Shown piece after piece: positions 1-7,710 of a stretch of DNA of 64,000 bases; the stretch's first letter is position 1, and the number at the start of each line of letters is the position of its first letter. The DNA lies in contig NZ_FNVT01000030.1 of assembly GCF_900108335.1 (NCBI RefSeq), positions 50,178 to 114,177 of the forward strand. The letters run 5' to 3'. The stretch is from Nonomuraea solani (GTDB lineage: Bacteria; Actinomycetota; Actinomycetes; Streptosporangiales; Streptosporangiaceae). A program made the translations under genes and the position numbers. The notes below the pieces were generated by a model that worked only from the letters and a program-made list of their open reading frames with translations, did no database searches and was not told where the DNA came from.

Positions 1-1467
1 AAGCTGGCCCGCTGGGTGCAGGACACGCTGGATCTGATCGAGTTCGCCAACGGTCCCGTGACGTCCGAGTGGGGTGAGAAGCGGGCCCGGCTGGGGCATC
101 CGCGGCCGTTCGGGCTGGAGTACATCGGGCTCGGCAACGAGGAGATCTATCCCGAGTTCTTCGCCAACTATCCGAAGTTCGCCGACGCGATCAGGGCGAA
201 GTATCCGTCCATCAAGATCATCAGTAACTCGGGGCAAACGTCGCAGGGCGCCTGGTTCGACCGGATGTGGCAGTTCGCCCGCGACCAGAAGGCCGACCTG
301 GTCGACGAGCACTACTACAACAACCCGAGCTGGTTCCTGGCCAACAACCGCCGCTACGACTCCTACGACCGCGAGGGGCCGAAGGTGTTCGTGGGCGAGT
401 ACGCCTCCCGGGGCAACGCGTTCTCCAACGCGCTGGCCGAGGCGTCGTTCATGACCGGGCTCGAACGCAACTCCGACGTGGTGGAGCTGACGTCGTACGC
501 GCCGCTGCTGGCCAACGTCGACTACGTGGACTGGGCGCCGGACCTCATCTGGTTCGACAACGACCAGGCGTACGGCTCGCCGAGCTACCACGTCCAGCGC
601 CTGTTCTCCACAAACGTGGGCGACCGGGTGCTGCCGAGCACGTTCGAGGGCGAGGTCAAACCCGTCGAGGGCATCAAGGGCGCGGTCGGCCTCGGCGCCT
701 GGAACACCGCCGTCAGGTACGACGACGTCAAGGTCACCGGGGCGGACGGCAGCGTGCTGCTGTCGGACGACTTCGCCGCGGGCGCTTCCCAATGGAGCCC
801 CGGCCTGGGCACCTGGGCCGTACAGGACGGCGCGTACGCGCAGACGGCGCTCGTCGAGGACGCCCGCTCCACGGCGGGCTCGGCCGGCTGGTCGAACTAC
901 ACGATGGAGGTGACCGCCAGGAAGACCTCGGGGGCGGAGGGCTTCCTGGTGATGTTCGGCGTGCGTGACAGCGGCAACTTCTACTGGTGGAACGTCGGCG
1001 GCTGGGGCAACACCCAGTCCGCCATCGAGAAGGCCGTCAACGGCGGCAAGTCCTCGATCGCCACCTCGCCCCACACCGTCGAGACCGGCCGCGACTACCG
1101 GCTCAAGATCCAGGTCACCGGCCGCAAGATCACGACCTGGATCGACGGTGAGCAGGTCAACGAGTTCGTGGACAGCGCCACGGTGGAGCCGCTCTACCAG
1201 GTCGTCTCCAGGGACGGCCGGAACGTGACGCTCAAGGTCGTCAACGCGGAGGACACGGCCGTACGCGGCAGCGTGGACCTCGGCTCCGCGCGGATCCGGC
1301 CGTCGGCCACGGTCACCACGCTGACCGGCGCGCCGTCCGACACCAACTCGATCGCTCAGCCGGAGCTGATCGCGCCGGAGGAGCGGCAGGTGAGCGGCTT
1401 CTCCTCGGCCTTCACCTACGACTTCCCCGCGCACTCGGTGACGTTCGTGAAGCTCACGGAACGCTGA
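1..1467 (+). CDS. GH51 alpha-L-arabinofuranosidase, C-terminal part (start lies before the window)
   Basis: The reading frame is open from base 1, so the gene begins upstream. The first ~215 codons are the end of a GH51 catalytic barrel. GLGNEE carries the acid/base Glu (codon 47 from the window edge) and VGEYAS the nucleophile (codon 133). A region at about codons 235-400 (LSDDF..., FGVRDSGNFYWW, GRDYRLKIQV) resembles a LamG/DUF1080-type beta-sandwich inserted before the C-terminal beta domain, which ends with SVTFVKL. The family releases arabinose from arabinan and arabinoxylan. The inserted sandwich could bind polysaccharide (inference). The signal peptide cannot be judged. A GC-rich hairpin follows the stop. 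Confidence 0.9.
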   Translation, partial: KLARWVQDTLDLIEFANGPVTSEWGEKRARLGHPRPFGLEYIGLGNEEIYPEFFANYPKFADAIRAKYPSIKIISNSGQTSQGAWFDRMWQFARDQKADLVDEHYYNNPSWFLANNRRYDSYDREGPKVFVGEYASRGNAFSNALAEASFMTGLERNSDVVELTSYAPLLANVDYVDWAPDLIWFDNDQAYGSPSYHVQRLFSTNVGDRVLPSTFEGEVKPVEGIKGAVGLGAWNTAVRYDDVKVTGADGSVLLSDDFAAGASQWSPGLGTWAVQDGAYAQTALVEDARSTAGSAGWSNYTMEVTARKTSGAEGFLVMFGVRDSGNFYWWNVGGWGNTQSAIEKAVNGGKSSIATSPHTVETGRDYRLKIQVTGRKITTWIDGEQVNEFVDSATVEPLYQVVSRDGRNVTLKVVNAEDTAVRGSVDLGSARIRPSATVTTLTGAPSDTNSIAQPELIAPEERQVSGFSSAFTYDFPAHSVTFVKLTER

Positions 1468-1471
1468 TCCT

Positions 1472-1497
1472 GGGCGGGCCCGTCCGCGGGCCCGCCC
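1472..1497. terminator. Bidirectional hairpin between convergent genes
   Basis: An 11-bp perfect GC stem (GGGCGGGCCCG / CGGGCCCGCCC) with a 4-nt loop lies 5 nt past the arabinofuranosidase stop and 5 nt past the stop of the convergent phosphoesterase. There is no U-tract, as is common in high-GC actinomycetes. Confidence 0.7.
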
Positions 1498-1501
1498 GCT
1501 C

Positions 1502-2251
1502 TCACGCCGGGACGACGCGGTAGTGGGTGGTCAGCCGGCCCCCGTCGTCGAGAACGTGGAACGCGATCACCGGCGGCAGGTCGTAGTCGACGCAGGTGTC
1601 GAAGCTGACCCCGCCCTCCCACGGCAGCGTCAGCGTCGACACCACACCCCCGCCCACCAGCAGCGGCCGCCCCCCGAACGTGGTCGCGGCGGCCATGTGG
1701 GCGTGGCCGACGAGCACCGCGGCCACGTGGGAGTGGGCCGCCACCAGCGCTTCGACGCGCTCGTGCCGGTGCAGCCTGATGCCGTCGATCGGCGCCGCGT
1801 GCAGCAGCGTCGGCGGATGGTGGAAGGCCACGAACACCGGCAGGTCCGTGCCGGTGAGCACGCCTTCGAGCCAGGAGATCGTCTCGTCGTCCAGGTGGCC
1901 GGAGGGCTCGCCGGGGATCGAGGAGTCGCACATCGCGTAGACGGCCTTGGCCGTGTGGCGGACCTGGTTGATCGGGGTGCCGGTCGGCTCCGCGCCGAGC
2001 AGGCCCCGGCGGAACTCACCCCGGACGTCGTGATTGCCGGGGCCGATCAGGACGGGGTGGCGAGACGTGAGCACCTTGGCGGCCGCCTCGTACTCCTCGG
2101 GGAGGCCGTGGTCGGCGATGTCGCCGGTGATGAGGACGGCATCGAGGTCGGCGGGCAGCGCGTCGAGATAGCGCATGACGGCGTCGGCACGGCCCGCGCT
2201 CTCGGGCGTGGCGCCGAAGTGCACGTCGCTCAGGTGAGCGATCACGATCAT
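1502..2251 (-). CDS. Metallophosphoesterase (CpdA-like phosphodiesterase)
   Basis: 249 residues. The calcineurin-like dimetal motifs appear in order: HLSDVHFG near the N-terminus, TGDIAD, GPGNHD, FHHPP and GHAHMA. The fold and motif spacing match class III cyclic-nucleotide phosphodiesterase / CpdA-type enzymes, so hydrolysis of cAMP or another phosphodiester is the likely reaction, but the substrate cannot be read from sequence. The start was chosen at ATG 2251 (MIVIAHLSD) because a GAAAGGA ribosome site precedes it. The longer open frame upstream does not look like the family. No signal peptide, so cytosolic. Confidence 0.88.
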   Translation of the reverse strand: MIVIAHLSDVHFGATPESAGRADAVMRYLDALPADLDAVLITGDIADHGLPEEYEAAAKVLTSRHPVLIGPGNHDVRGEFRRGLLGAEPTGTPINQVRHTAKAVYAMCDSSIPGEPSGHLDDETISWLEGVLTGTDLPVFVAFHHPPTLLHAAPIDGIRLHRHERVEALVAAHSHVAAVLVGHAHMAAATTFGGRPLLVGGGVVSTLTLPWEGGVSFDTCVDYDLPPVIAFHVLDDGGRLTTHYRVVPA

Positions 2252-2562
2252 GGATGTGGTCCTTTCCCTCTCCGCCCAAGGTAGGCCCGGCATGGCTCGT
2301 ACGTAAGATCCGGCTTGCGGCCCGCCCCGGCCGGTGAGGCACGAGGGAGCCGGACGACCGGCTCACGTTCCTCGCACACGCGATCTCCATGTCGTCCCTG
2401 CACGGTTCCGGCCCCTGGCCACCGCATGCCCAGGAGCTGCCGGACGAGCCCCCGCGCCCGGACGACGGAGGCGTACGAGGCGGAGCTGCGCGGCGTGCTC
2501 GGGGAACTCACCCGGGGCGCCGGCCGTTGTCCAGGGTGAGCACATGATGGCGGAGGAGGGGC
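2252..2562. other. Intergenic stretch without a confident gene
   Basis: About 310 bases between two divergent genes. A 52-codon frame from ATG 2389 starts plausibly (HGSGPWPPHAQELPDEPP) but turns arginine/glycine-rich. A better-looking continuation (EAYEAELRGVLGELTRG) lies in another frame, so a frameshifted small gene is possible. There is no ribosome site, and I do not call it a gene. Confidence 0.35.
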
Positions 2563-2766
2563 ATGGGCTGGCAATACCGCAAGTCAATCAAAGTGGGGCC
2601 GTTCCGGATCAACCTGTCGCGGCATGGCATCGGCCACAGCTACGGCAACCGGCGTTTCCACATCTCGACCACCCCCGACGGCCGCCGTCACGTGTCCTTG
2701 CGCCTGCCCGGCGGCTTCCACGTCGGCAAGACGTTCGGCGGCAGGCGCTACCCGCGTCATTACTGA
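2563..2766 (+). CDS. DUF4236-type small protein
   Basis: 67 residues, starting MGWQYRKSIKVGPFRINLS, the hallmark opening of the DUF4236 domain, where a basic and glycine-rich stretch often precedes longer proteins. Here the domain is the whole protein, continuing SYGNRRFHISTTPDGRRHV and ending in a basic tail. A strong GGAGGAGGGG ribosome site precedes ATG 2563. Function is unknown. A perfect GC hairpin terminates the unit 35 nt downstream. Confidence 0.85.
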   Translation: MGWQYRKSIKVGPFRINLSRHGIGHSYGNRRFHISTTPDGRRHVSLRLPGGFHVGKTFGGRRYPRHY

Positions 2767-2800
2767 CCCTCGGCGGTCCCGCGACCGCTTGAGATAGAAC

Positions 2801-2826
2801 GGGCCGGAGGCGAAAGCCTCCGGCCC
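2801..2826 (+). terminator. Terminator after the DUF4236 gene
   Basis: Perfect 11-bp stem GGGCCGGAGGC / GCCTCCGGCCC closed by a GAAA tetraloop, lying between the DUF4236 stop and the decarboxylase start. No U-tract. Confidence 0.75.
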
Positions 2827-2867
2827 GTCCACTTTCGCGCTGCCGCGGATGCGATCAGAGTGGGCGG

Positions 2868-4334
2868 ATGAGCCCTCATATGACCCCGGAGGAGTTCCGC
2901 CGCCACGGCAGGCAGGTCGTCGACTGGATCGCGGACTACCTCGCCGGTGTCGCGTCCCATCCGGTGATGTCCCAGGTCAAGCCCGGCGAGATCCGCGACG
3001 CGCTGCCGGCGCGGCCGCCCGAGCGGGGTGAGCCGTTCGAGGCCGTGCTGGCGGATCTGGACCGCATCCTGCTGCCGGGCATCACGCACTGGCAGCATCC
3101 CGGCTTCTTTGGCTATTTCCCCTCCAACGCTAGCGGCCCGGCCATTCTGGGCGATCTGCTGTCCAGCGGGCTCGGCGTGCAGGGCATGCTCTGGGTCACC
3201 AGCCCGGCGTGCACGGAGCTGGAGACCGTGGTGGTCGACTGGCTGGCCGACCTGCTGGGGCTGCCCGCCCACTTCCGTACCGACGCGCGGGGCGGGGGCG
3301 TCATCCAGGACTCGGCGTCCAGCGCGTGCCTGGTCGCGCTGCTCGCGGCGCTGCACCGGGCCGGTGGCGGGCGGGTCGCCGTCGAGGGGATCGACCGGCG
3401 TTACACGCTGTACGTGTCGTCGCAGACGCACTCGTCGCTGGAGAAGGCGGCGCGGATCGCGGGGCTGGGGGCGGCGGGGGTGCGGGTGGTGGACGTCGAT
3501 CCGGGCACGCTGGCCATGGACCCGGAGCGGCTGCGTACCGTGCTGGCCAAGGACGTGGCGGCGGGGGCCGTGCCCGCGATGGTGTGCGCGACCGTCGGCA
3601 CCACCTCCACCACGGCCATCGACCCGGTGGCCGCCATCGGCGAGGTGTGCCGCGAGCACGGGGTGTGGCTGCACGTGGACGCCGCCTACGCCGGGGTCGC
3701 GGCCGTCTGCCCCGAGTTCCGGTGGCTGAACGACGGGCTGGGCGAGTACGCCGACTCCTACTCCACGAACCCGCACAAATGGCTGCTCACGAACTTCGAC
3801 TGCAACGTGCTCTGGACGGCCGACCGGACACCGCTGATCGGCGCGCTGTCGATCCTGCCCGAATACCTGACGAACGCCGCCACGTCGGCCGGCTCGGTCG
3901 TCGACTACCGCGACTGGCAGGTGCCGCTGGGCCGCCGGTTCCGGGCGCTGAAGCTGTGGTCGGTGATCCGCTGGTACGGCGCCGAGGGGCTGCGCGCCCA
4001 CATCCGCAAGTGCGTCGGCCTGGCGGCGGACGTGGCGTCGTGGATCGCCGCCGATCCCGGGTTCGAGCTGCACGAGCAGCCGCCGCTCGGGCTCGTGTGC
4101 TTCCGCCCGCTGTGGCCGGGGCTGGTGGCGGCGGAGGCGGACCGGGCCACGACGCGGCTGATGGAGCTGCTCAACGCCGGCGGTTCCCTGTACCTGACCC
4201 ACACCAGGGTCGCCGGGCGGGTGGTGCTGCGCCTGGCCGTCGGGGGTGCGGCGACCGAGCGACGGCACGTGGAGCAGGCGTGGGAGCAGATCCGCTGGGA
4301 ACACGCGGCCCTGTCGGCGACGCTCCCCGGATGA
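2868..4334 (+). CDS. PLP-dependent aromatic-L-amino-acid decarboxylase
   Basis: 488 residues, the usual length for group II decarboxylases (AADC/tryptophan/tyrosine decarboxylase). Family signatures include HWQHPGFFGYFPSNAS near residue 80, SPACTELE, the PLP-site HVDAAYAG, and NPHKW with Lys304 as the Schiff-base lysine. It converts aromatic amino acids to amines plus CO2 in the cytosol. Which amino acid (Trp, Tyr, Phe, DOPA) is not decidable here. The gene stands alone behind the DUF4236 terminator. A GGGCGG weak ribosome site precedes ATG 2868; the second Met (2880) is an alternative start. Confidence 0.93.
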   Translation: MSPHMTPEEFRRHGRQVVDWIADYLAGVASHPVMSQVKPGEIRDALPARPPERGEPFEAVLADLDRILLPGITHWQHPGFFGYFPSNASGPAILGDLLSSGLGVQGMLWVTSPACTELETVVVDWLADLLGLPAHFRTDARGGGVIQDSASSACLVALLAALHRAGGGRVAVEGIDRRYTLYVSSQTHSSLEKAARIAGLGAAGVRVVDVDPGTLAMDPERLRTVLAKDVAAGAVPAMVCATVGTTSTTAIDPVAAIGEVCREHGVWLHVDAAYAGVAAVCPEFRWLNDGLGEYADSYSTNPHKWLLTNFDCNVLWTADRTPLIGALSILPEYLTNAATSAGSVVDYRDWQVPLGRRFRALKLWSVIRWYGAEGLRAHIRKCVGLAADVASWIAADPGFELHEQPPLGLVCFRPLWPGLVAAEADRATTRLMELLNAGGSLYLTHTRVAGRVVLRLAVGGAATERRHVEQAWEQIRWEHAALSATLPG

Positions 4335-4371
4335 TCGTCAGCGATGGCGGACTGATGGAGGCCCGCCGACG

Positions 4372-5313
4372 TCAGCCGTAACGGCCGACCAGCTCGGCTC
4401 CTATCCTCGCCAGCTCGGCTTTGACCTCCTCCGGCTCCACGACCTCCACCCGCGCGCCCCACCCGGCCAGTTGCTCGGCGATCGACAGCGCCATCGGCGC
4501 CGCCACCCGTACCCTGACCCGCCCGTCCTCCTCGTGCCCCTCGACGTGGCAGTGCCGGCCGAAGTGATCGCGCAGGATGGGCAGGAGCCTGGCCGCGATG
4601 AGCACGGTGGCCGAGAGCGTCGAGCGCCGCCGCTCCATGTCGGTCACGACCCGTTCCCACGCCTGCGCCAGCTCGAAGTCGCCGGGCCGTTCGAACTCCG
4701 TCTCGGTCACCGTGGCCGCGGCGATGCGATCGACGCGGAAGGTCCGCTGTCCCCGTTCGGTGCCCGCCAGCAGATACCAGACGTCGTCCTTGTCCACCAG
4801 CCCCCACGGCTCGACGACCCGCTCGGTACGCTCGCCGCGCCGCCCCTCGTACCCGATCCTGACCTGGCGGCGCCGCACGGTGGCGGCCTGCAGCACCTCG
4901 ACCAGCTCGGGCCGTGCCTTCTCCGGCTCGCCCCAGCGCGCGGGATCGACCACCACCGCCGCCGCGGCCACCTCCGCCTCGGCCCTGAACGTCTGCGGCA
5001 GCGCCCGCAGCAGCTTGCGCAGCGCCGACTTCACCTCGGGAGCGGCGCCCGCGGCCGGGCCCGCGAGCAGGAACAGCGCCTGGGCCTCGTGGGCGGTGAG
5101 CCCGCTGAGATCGGTACGCGCGCCGCCCAGCAACGACCAGCCGCCACCCCGCCCCGCCTGCGGATAGACGGGGACGCCGGCCGTGGACAGCGCCTCCAGG
5201 TCACGCCGGGCGGTGGCCACGGACACCTCAAGCTCCACGGCCAGCTCCGCCGCCGTCACCCGCCCGCGCGCCTGCATCAGCAGCAGCACGGCCACCAGCC
5301 GGTCAGCTCTCAT
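4372..5313 (-). CDS. WYL-domain HTH transcriptional regulator (YafY/PafC type)
   Basis: 313 residues. The N-terminal winged HTH (RADRLVAVLLLMQARGRVTAAELA...VSVATARRDLEAL) is followed by a WYL domain (WYLLAGTERGQRTFRVDRI, a variant of the usual WYLVA) and a WCX-like C-terminal domain. WYL regulators sense small ligands, possibly nucleotides or ssDNA. It is divergent from the P-loop kinase gene, and an inverted repeat lies in the shared promoter region, suggesting local control. Start MRADRLV (5313) fits homologues better than the 10-codon longer frame. Confidence 0.9.
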   Translation of the reverse strand: MRADRLVAVLLLMQARGRVTAAELAVELEVSVATARRDLEALSTAGVPVYPQAGRGGGWSLLGGARTDLSGLTAHEAQALFLLAGPAAGAAPEVKSALRKLLRALPQTFRAEAEVAAAAVVVDPARWGEPEKARPELVEVLQAATVRRRQVRIGYEGRRGERTERVVEPWGLVDKDDVWYLLAGTERGQRTFRVDRIAAATVTETEFERPGDFELAQAWERVVTDMERRRSTLSATVLIAARLLPILRDHFGRHCHVEGHEEDGRVRVRVAAPMALSIAEQLAGWGARVEVVEPEEVKAELARIGAELVGRYG

Positions 5314-5337
5314 ACCGCCGATTCTCCCGCGAAAAGC

Positions 5338-5352
5338 GCTCAACCCATGAGC
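5338..5352. promoter_or_regulatory. Possible operator between WYL regulator and P-loop kinase
   Basis: Inverted repeat GCTCA-N5-TGAGC in the 85-bp divergent intergenic region; a second half site TTTGAGC follows at about 5355. Its position suits binding by the adjacent WYL regulator. The arms are short, so this is tentative. Confidence 0.35.
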
Positions 5353-5398
5353 ACTTTGAGCCCGCTACCCTGACCGTGACCTCGCAGAAAGGCACCGC

Positions 5399-5860
5399 AT
5401 GCCCGGCCCTCGCCTCATCCTGCTCTGCGGCCTGCCCGGCTCGGGCAAGACCACCCTGGCCCGCCGCCTGGCTACCGACCTTCCGGCCGTCCGGCTCTGC
5501 CCCGACGAGTGGCTGACGAACCTGGGCATCCACCTGTACGACGAGAAGGCGAGAGACCTGCTGGAGCGGCAGCTCTGGCGGCACGCCCAGGACCTGCTGC
5601 GGCTGGGGCAGACGGTGATCCTGGAGTATGGCTTCTGGGCACGGTCGGAGCGGGACGAACTGCGCCTGGCGGCCCGCGCACTGGGGGCGGCCGTCGAGCT
5701 GCGTTACCTGGAGGCGCCGGTGGAGGAGCTGTGGCGCCGCCTGCGAGACCGCAACGGAACCCCGGGCACCGCCCCGATCAGCCGGGACTCACTGGAACGC
5801 TGGGTGCCGCTCTTCGAGGCTCCCGACGAGGCCGAACTGGCCCTCTATGATCCTGCGTGA
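5399..5860 (+). CDS. Small P-loop ATP-binding kinase-like protein (zeta-toxin/AAA_33 type)
   Basis: 153 residues. Walker A GLPGSGKTT sits at residues 11-19, followed by CPDEWLTNLG and a C-terminal RLRDRN lid-like segment. This is the layout of the AAA_33/zeta-like and chloramphenicol-phosphotransferase-like kinases. It probably phosphorylates a small molecule; no partner antitoxin is seen, so a toxin role is not supported. AGAAAGG precedes ATG 5399. The tRNA-Ala gene on the other strand ends 8 nt past the stop. Confidence 0.8.
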   Translation: MPGPRLILLCGLPGSGKTTLARRLATDLPAVRLCPDEWLTNLGIHLYDEKARDLLERQLWRHAQDLLRLGQTVILEYGFWARSERDELRLAARALGAAVELRYLEAPVEELWRRLRDRNGTPGTAPISRDSLERWVPLFEAPDEAELALYDPA

Positions 5861-5867
5861 AAAGGGG

Positions 5868-5940
5868 TGGAGCTATGGGGATTCGAACCCCAGACCTCCT
5901 CCATGCCATGGAGGCGCGCTACCAACTGCGCCATAGCCCC
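5868..5940 (-). tRNA. tRNA-Ala (GGC)
   Basis: 73-nt cloverleaf read on the minus strand: acceptor GGGGCTA/TAGCTCC with one G-T pair, anticodon stem CCTCC/GGAGG around loop ATGGCAT (anticodon GGC), T-loop TTCGAAT, discriminator A. CCA is not encoded (CCC follows). An identical gene lies at 31046-31118. Confidence 0.97.
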
Positions 5941-5978
5941 TTGCGATCACCAAGTGTATCGGAGTCCGGGAGGAGTCG

Positions 5979-6005
5979 TGTCACACCGAGACGCCGTGAT
6001 ACGTC
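5979..6005 (+). promoter_or_regulatory. ECF41-type promoter of the sigma factor gene
   Basis: TGTCACA (5979-5985), 16 nt, then CGTC (6002-6005). This equals the promoter motif reported for ECF41 sigma factors, and it lies 9 nt before the ATG of an ECF41-type gene, implying direct autoregulation and a leaderless or very short 5' leader. Confidence 0.75.
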
Positions 6006-6014
6006 TTATCGAAT

Positions 6015-6914
6015 ATGCCCGCCTTTGAGGATTATCGAAGCCTGCTGATCGGCGTCGCCTACCGGATTCTCGGTAGTGTCGCCGACGCCGAGGACGTCGT
6101 CCAGGAGGCCTGGCTGCGCTGGTCGGGGGTGGACGAGACGACCGTCGCCGACACCAAGGCCTACCTGATCAGGGTGACCTCGCGGCTGGCCATCGACCGG
6201 CTGCGGTGGGCCAGGTCGCGGCGGGAGTCCTACGTGGGGCCGTGGCTGCCGGAGCCGATCGGCACCGAGCCCGACGTGGCCGAGCATGCCGAGCTGGCCG
6301 ATTCGGTGGAGCTGGCGCTGCTCGTGGTGCTGGAGACGCTGTCGCCGCTCGAGCGGGCCGTGTTCGTGCTGCGAGAGGCTTTCGACCTGCCGTTCGCCGA
6401 GATCGGGGAGATCATCGGGCGGGCCGAGCCGGCCACTCGCCAACTGGCGCGGCGGGCTCGCGACCATGTGCGGGACAAGCGGCCCCGGTTCGAGGTGGAC
6501 AGGGACGAGCGGCGGCGGGTCACCGAGCGGTTCATGAACGCGTCCGCCGGTGGTGACCTCGACGGGCTGATCTCGTTGTTCGCCGACCAGGTGACGATGG
6601 TCAGCGACGGCGGCGGCAAGGCCAGGGCGGCGCTGCGGGTCATCACGGGCTCCGAGAACGTGGGCCGCTACCTGCTGTCCATCAACACGCCGGTGAACAT
6701 CGCCCGTTTCATGGCCTCGATCGGGATGGCGGACATCCCGGACCTGGCGTTCGAGATGACGGTGATGAACAACGCTCCGGCCATCGTCGTCTCGGCCGGT
6801 GGGCGGGTGATCACCGTCATCTCGCTGCTGGTGGCCGACGGGAAGATCGAGACGATCTATCTCCTCGCCAATCCGGAGAAGATCGGCCACCTTCGGCCGG
6901 GGTCCGCCGCCTGA
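6015..6914 (+). CDS. sigJ: ECF41-family RNA polymerase sigma factor with SnoaL-like C-terminal domain
   Basis: 299 residues. Sigma region 2 is at about 5-75 (AYRILGSVADAEDVVQEAWLRW) and region 4 at about 105-160 (LSPLERAVFVLREAFDLPFAEIGEIIG). A fused SnoaL-like domain follows (WLPEPI linker, DGGGKARAALR, YLLANPEKIGHL). This fusion defines ECF41, in which the extension regulates core binding in place of an anti-sigma factor. ECF41 genes usually sit beside a carboxymuconolactone decarboxylase, oxidoreductase or epimerase gene; none is adjacent here. No Shine-Dalgarno precedes ATG 6015, consistent with leaderless translation from the consensus promoter. The symbol is by analogy to mycobacterial SigJ. 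Confidence 0.92.
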   Translation: MPAFEDYRSLLIGVAYRILGSVADAEDVVQEAWLRWSGVDETTVADTKAYLIRVTSRLAIDRLRWARSRRESYVGPWLPEPIGTEPDVAEHAELADSVELALLVVLETLSPLERAVFVLREAFDLPFAEIGEIIGRAEPATRQLARRARDHVRDKRPRFEVDRDERRRVTERFMNASAGGDLDGLISLFADQVTMVSDGGGKARAALRVITGSENVGRYLLSINTPVNIARFMASIGMADIPDLAFEMTVMNNAPAIVVSAGGRVITVISLLVADGKIETIYLLANPEKIGHLRPGSAA

Positions 6915-6921
6915 GGTGCCG

Positions 6922-7440
6922 TCACGCGGGAATGCGGGCCTCTCGGACCAGTTGCCGCAGGTCGACGCCGGAGTCGTACAAAATTCTGGCGGCGCCGTTG
7001 GCGTGGTCGGCGAGCAGGCCCCACAGCAGGCGCTCACCCGTGACGGGCCCTGGGCGCCACTGGGCGACCTCGATCACCTTTCTGGTGTGCATGGCCAGCG
7101 GGATCTGCCCCAGCGGCCCGTAGAGGGTGACGCGCAGCGGGCGCACGCGGGAGCGGCGCAGGGTCCACAGGGCGGGTTCGTCGGCGCCGGCGCGGGTGCG
7201 GCGGTGCACTTCGTCGAGGTCGATGCCCAGCGTGGCGAGCAGCGGGCGGGGGTCGGGCGCGGCCACGCGCTCGCGCACGTCGTCGGCGGAGGCGGTGAAC
7301 GACGCCAGCGCGAACGGCCGGACCTCCGCCAGCGCCAGCAGCATCAGATCCGGGTCCAGCGTGGGCCGGCCCGCGTCGAGCGCGTGGATCCCCGCCTTGA
7401 CCACCGCCCGGCGGGCGTCCTCCGTGAACCTGGCGAACAT
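6922..7440 (-). CDS. Stand-alone Clp N-terminal-domain protein
   Basis: 172 residues. The N-terminal half (FARFTEDARRAVVKAGIHALDAGRPTLDPDLMLLAL) and the last ~50 residues (PVTGERLLWGLLADHANGAARILYDSGVDLRQL) are the two halves of a Clp-N repeat, the substrate/adaptor-binding domain of ClpA/ClpC. There is no AAA+ ATPase module. ATG 7440 is used because GGGGAGG, at the end of the upstream HTH gene, lies 9 nt before it. It is cotranscribed with the HTH gene. Such pairs recur in actinomycetes; a link between proteolysis and transcription is inference. Confidence 0.85.
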   Translation of the reverse strand: MFARFTEDARRAVVKAGIHALDAGRPTLDPDLMLLALAEVRPFALASFTASADDVRERVAAPDPRPLLATLGIDLDEVHRRTRAGADEPALWTLRRSRVRPLRVTLYGPLGQIPLAMHTRKVIEVAQWRPGPVTGERLLWGLLADHANGAARILYDSGVDLRQLVREARIPA

Positions 7441-7446
7441 CACCTG

Positions 7447-7662
7447 CTACCTCCCCGTCCTGCGAGCGTGCTTGCGATGGGCCGACTGACGCCTGACCCC
7501 CAGCGCGTCGGCCACCTGCTCCCACGACCAGCCCTGGGCGCGGGCGTTGGAGACGTGCATCGCCTCCAGCTCCTCCAGCAGGGCCCTGAGCGCGGCCACC
7601 GCCGCCAGCCCCACTCCCGGATCGCGGTCGGCGGCCGCCTCGGCCAGCTCCGTGACTTCCAT
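7447..7662 (-). CDS. Small HTH DNA-binding protein paired with the ClpN protein
   Basis: 71 residues. A helical N-terminus (TELAEAAADRDPGVGLAAVAALR) precedes a C-terminal helix-turn-helix (GWSWEQVADALGVRRQSAHRKH) and a basic tail. ATG 7662 (MEVTEL) is chosen; it lies 2 nt from a perfect palindrome, leaving no room for a ribosome site, so transcription is probably leaderless. Two 18-bp palindromes right upstream are the obvious autoregulatory operators. It is cotranscribed with the ClpN-domain gene 6 nt downstream. Confidence 0.85.
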   Translation of the reverse strand: MEVTELAEAAADRDPGVGLAAVAALRALLEELEAMHVSNARAQGWSWEQVADALGVRRQSAHRKHARRTGR

Positions 7663-7664
7663 GG

Positions 7665-7710
7665 TGTCAGCATGTGCTGACAAGCATCCGCTTGTCAACA
7701 TCTGCTGACA
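7665..7710 (-). promoter_or_regulatory. Twin palindromic operators upstream of the HTH-ClpN pair
   Basis: TGTCAGCATGTGCTGACA (7665-7682, 8-bp perfect arms) and TGTCAACATCTGCTGACA (7693-7710, one arm mismatch). Their starts are 28 bp apart. They lie immediately before the HTH start codon and overlap the last codons of the upstream AlaX-like gene. Confidence 0.7.

Noticed and set aside
2389..2547. A 52-codon frame between the phosphoesterase and the DUF4236 gene
   Set aside because: No ribosome site and the second half is compositionally shadow-like; at best a frameshifted remnant.
5399..5860. Zeta-type toxin of a toxin-antitoxin pair
   Set aside because: The P-loop protein resembles zeta kinases only in general layout; no antitoxin gene is adjacent.
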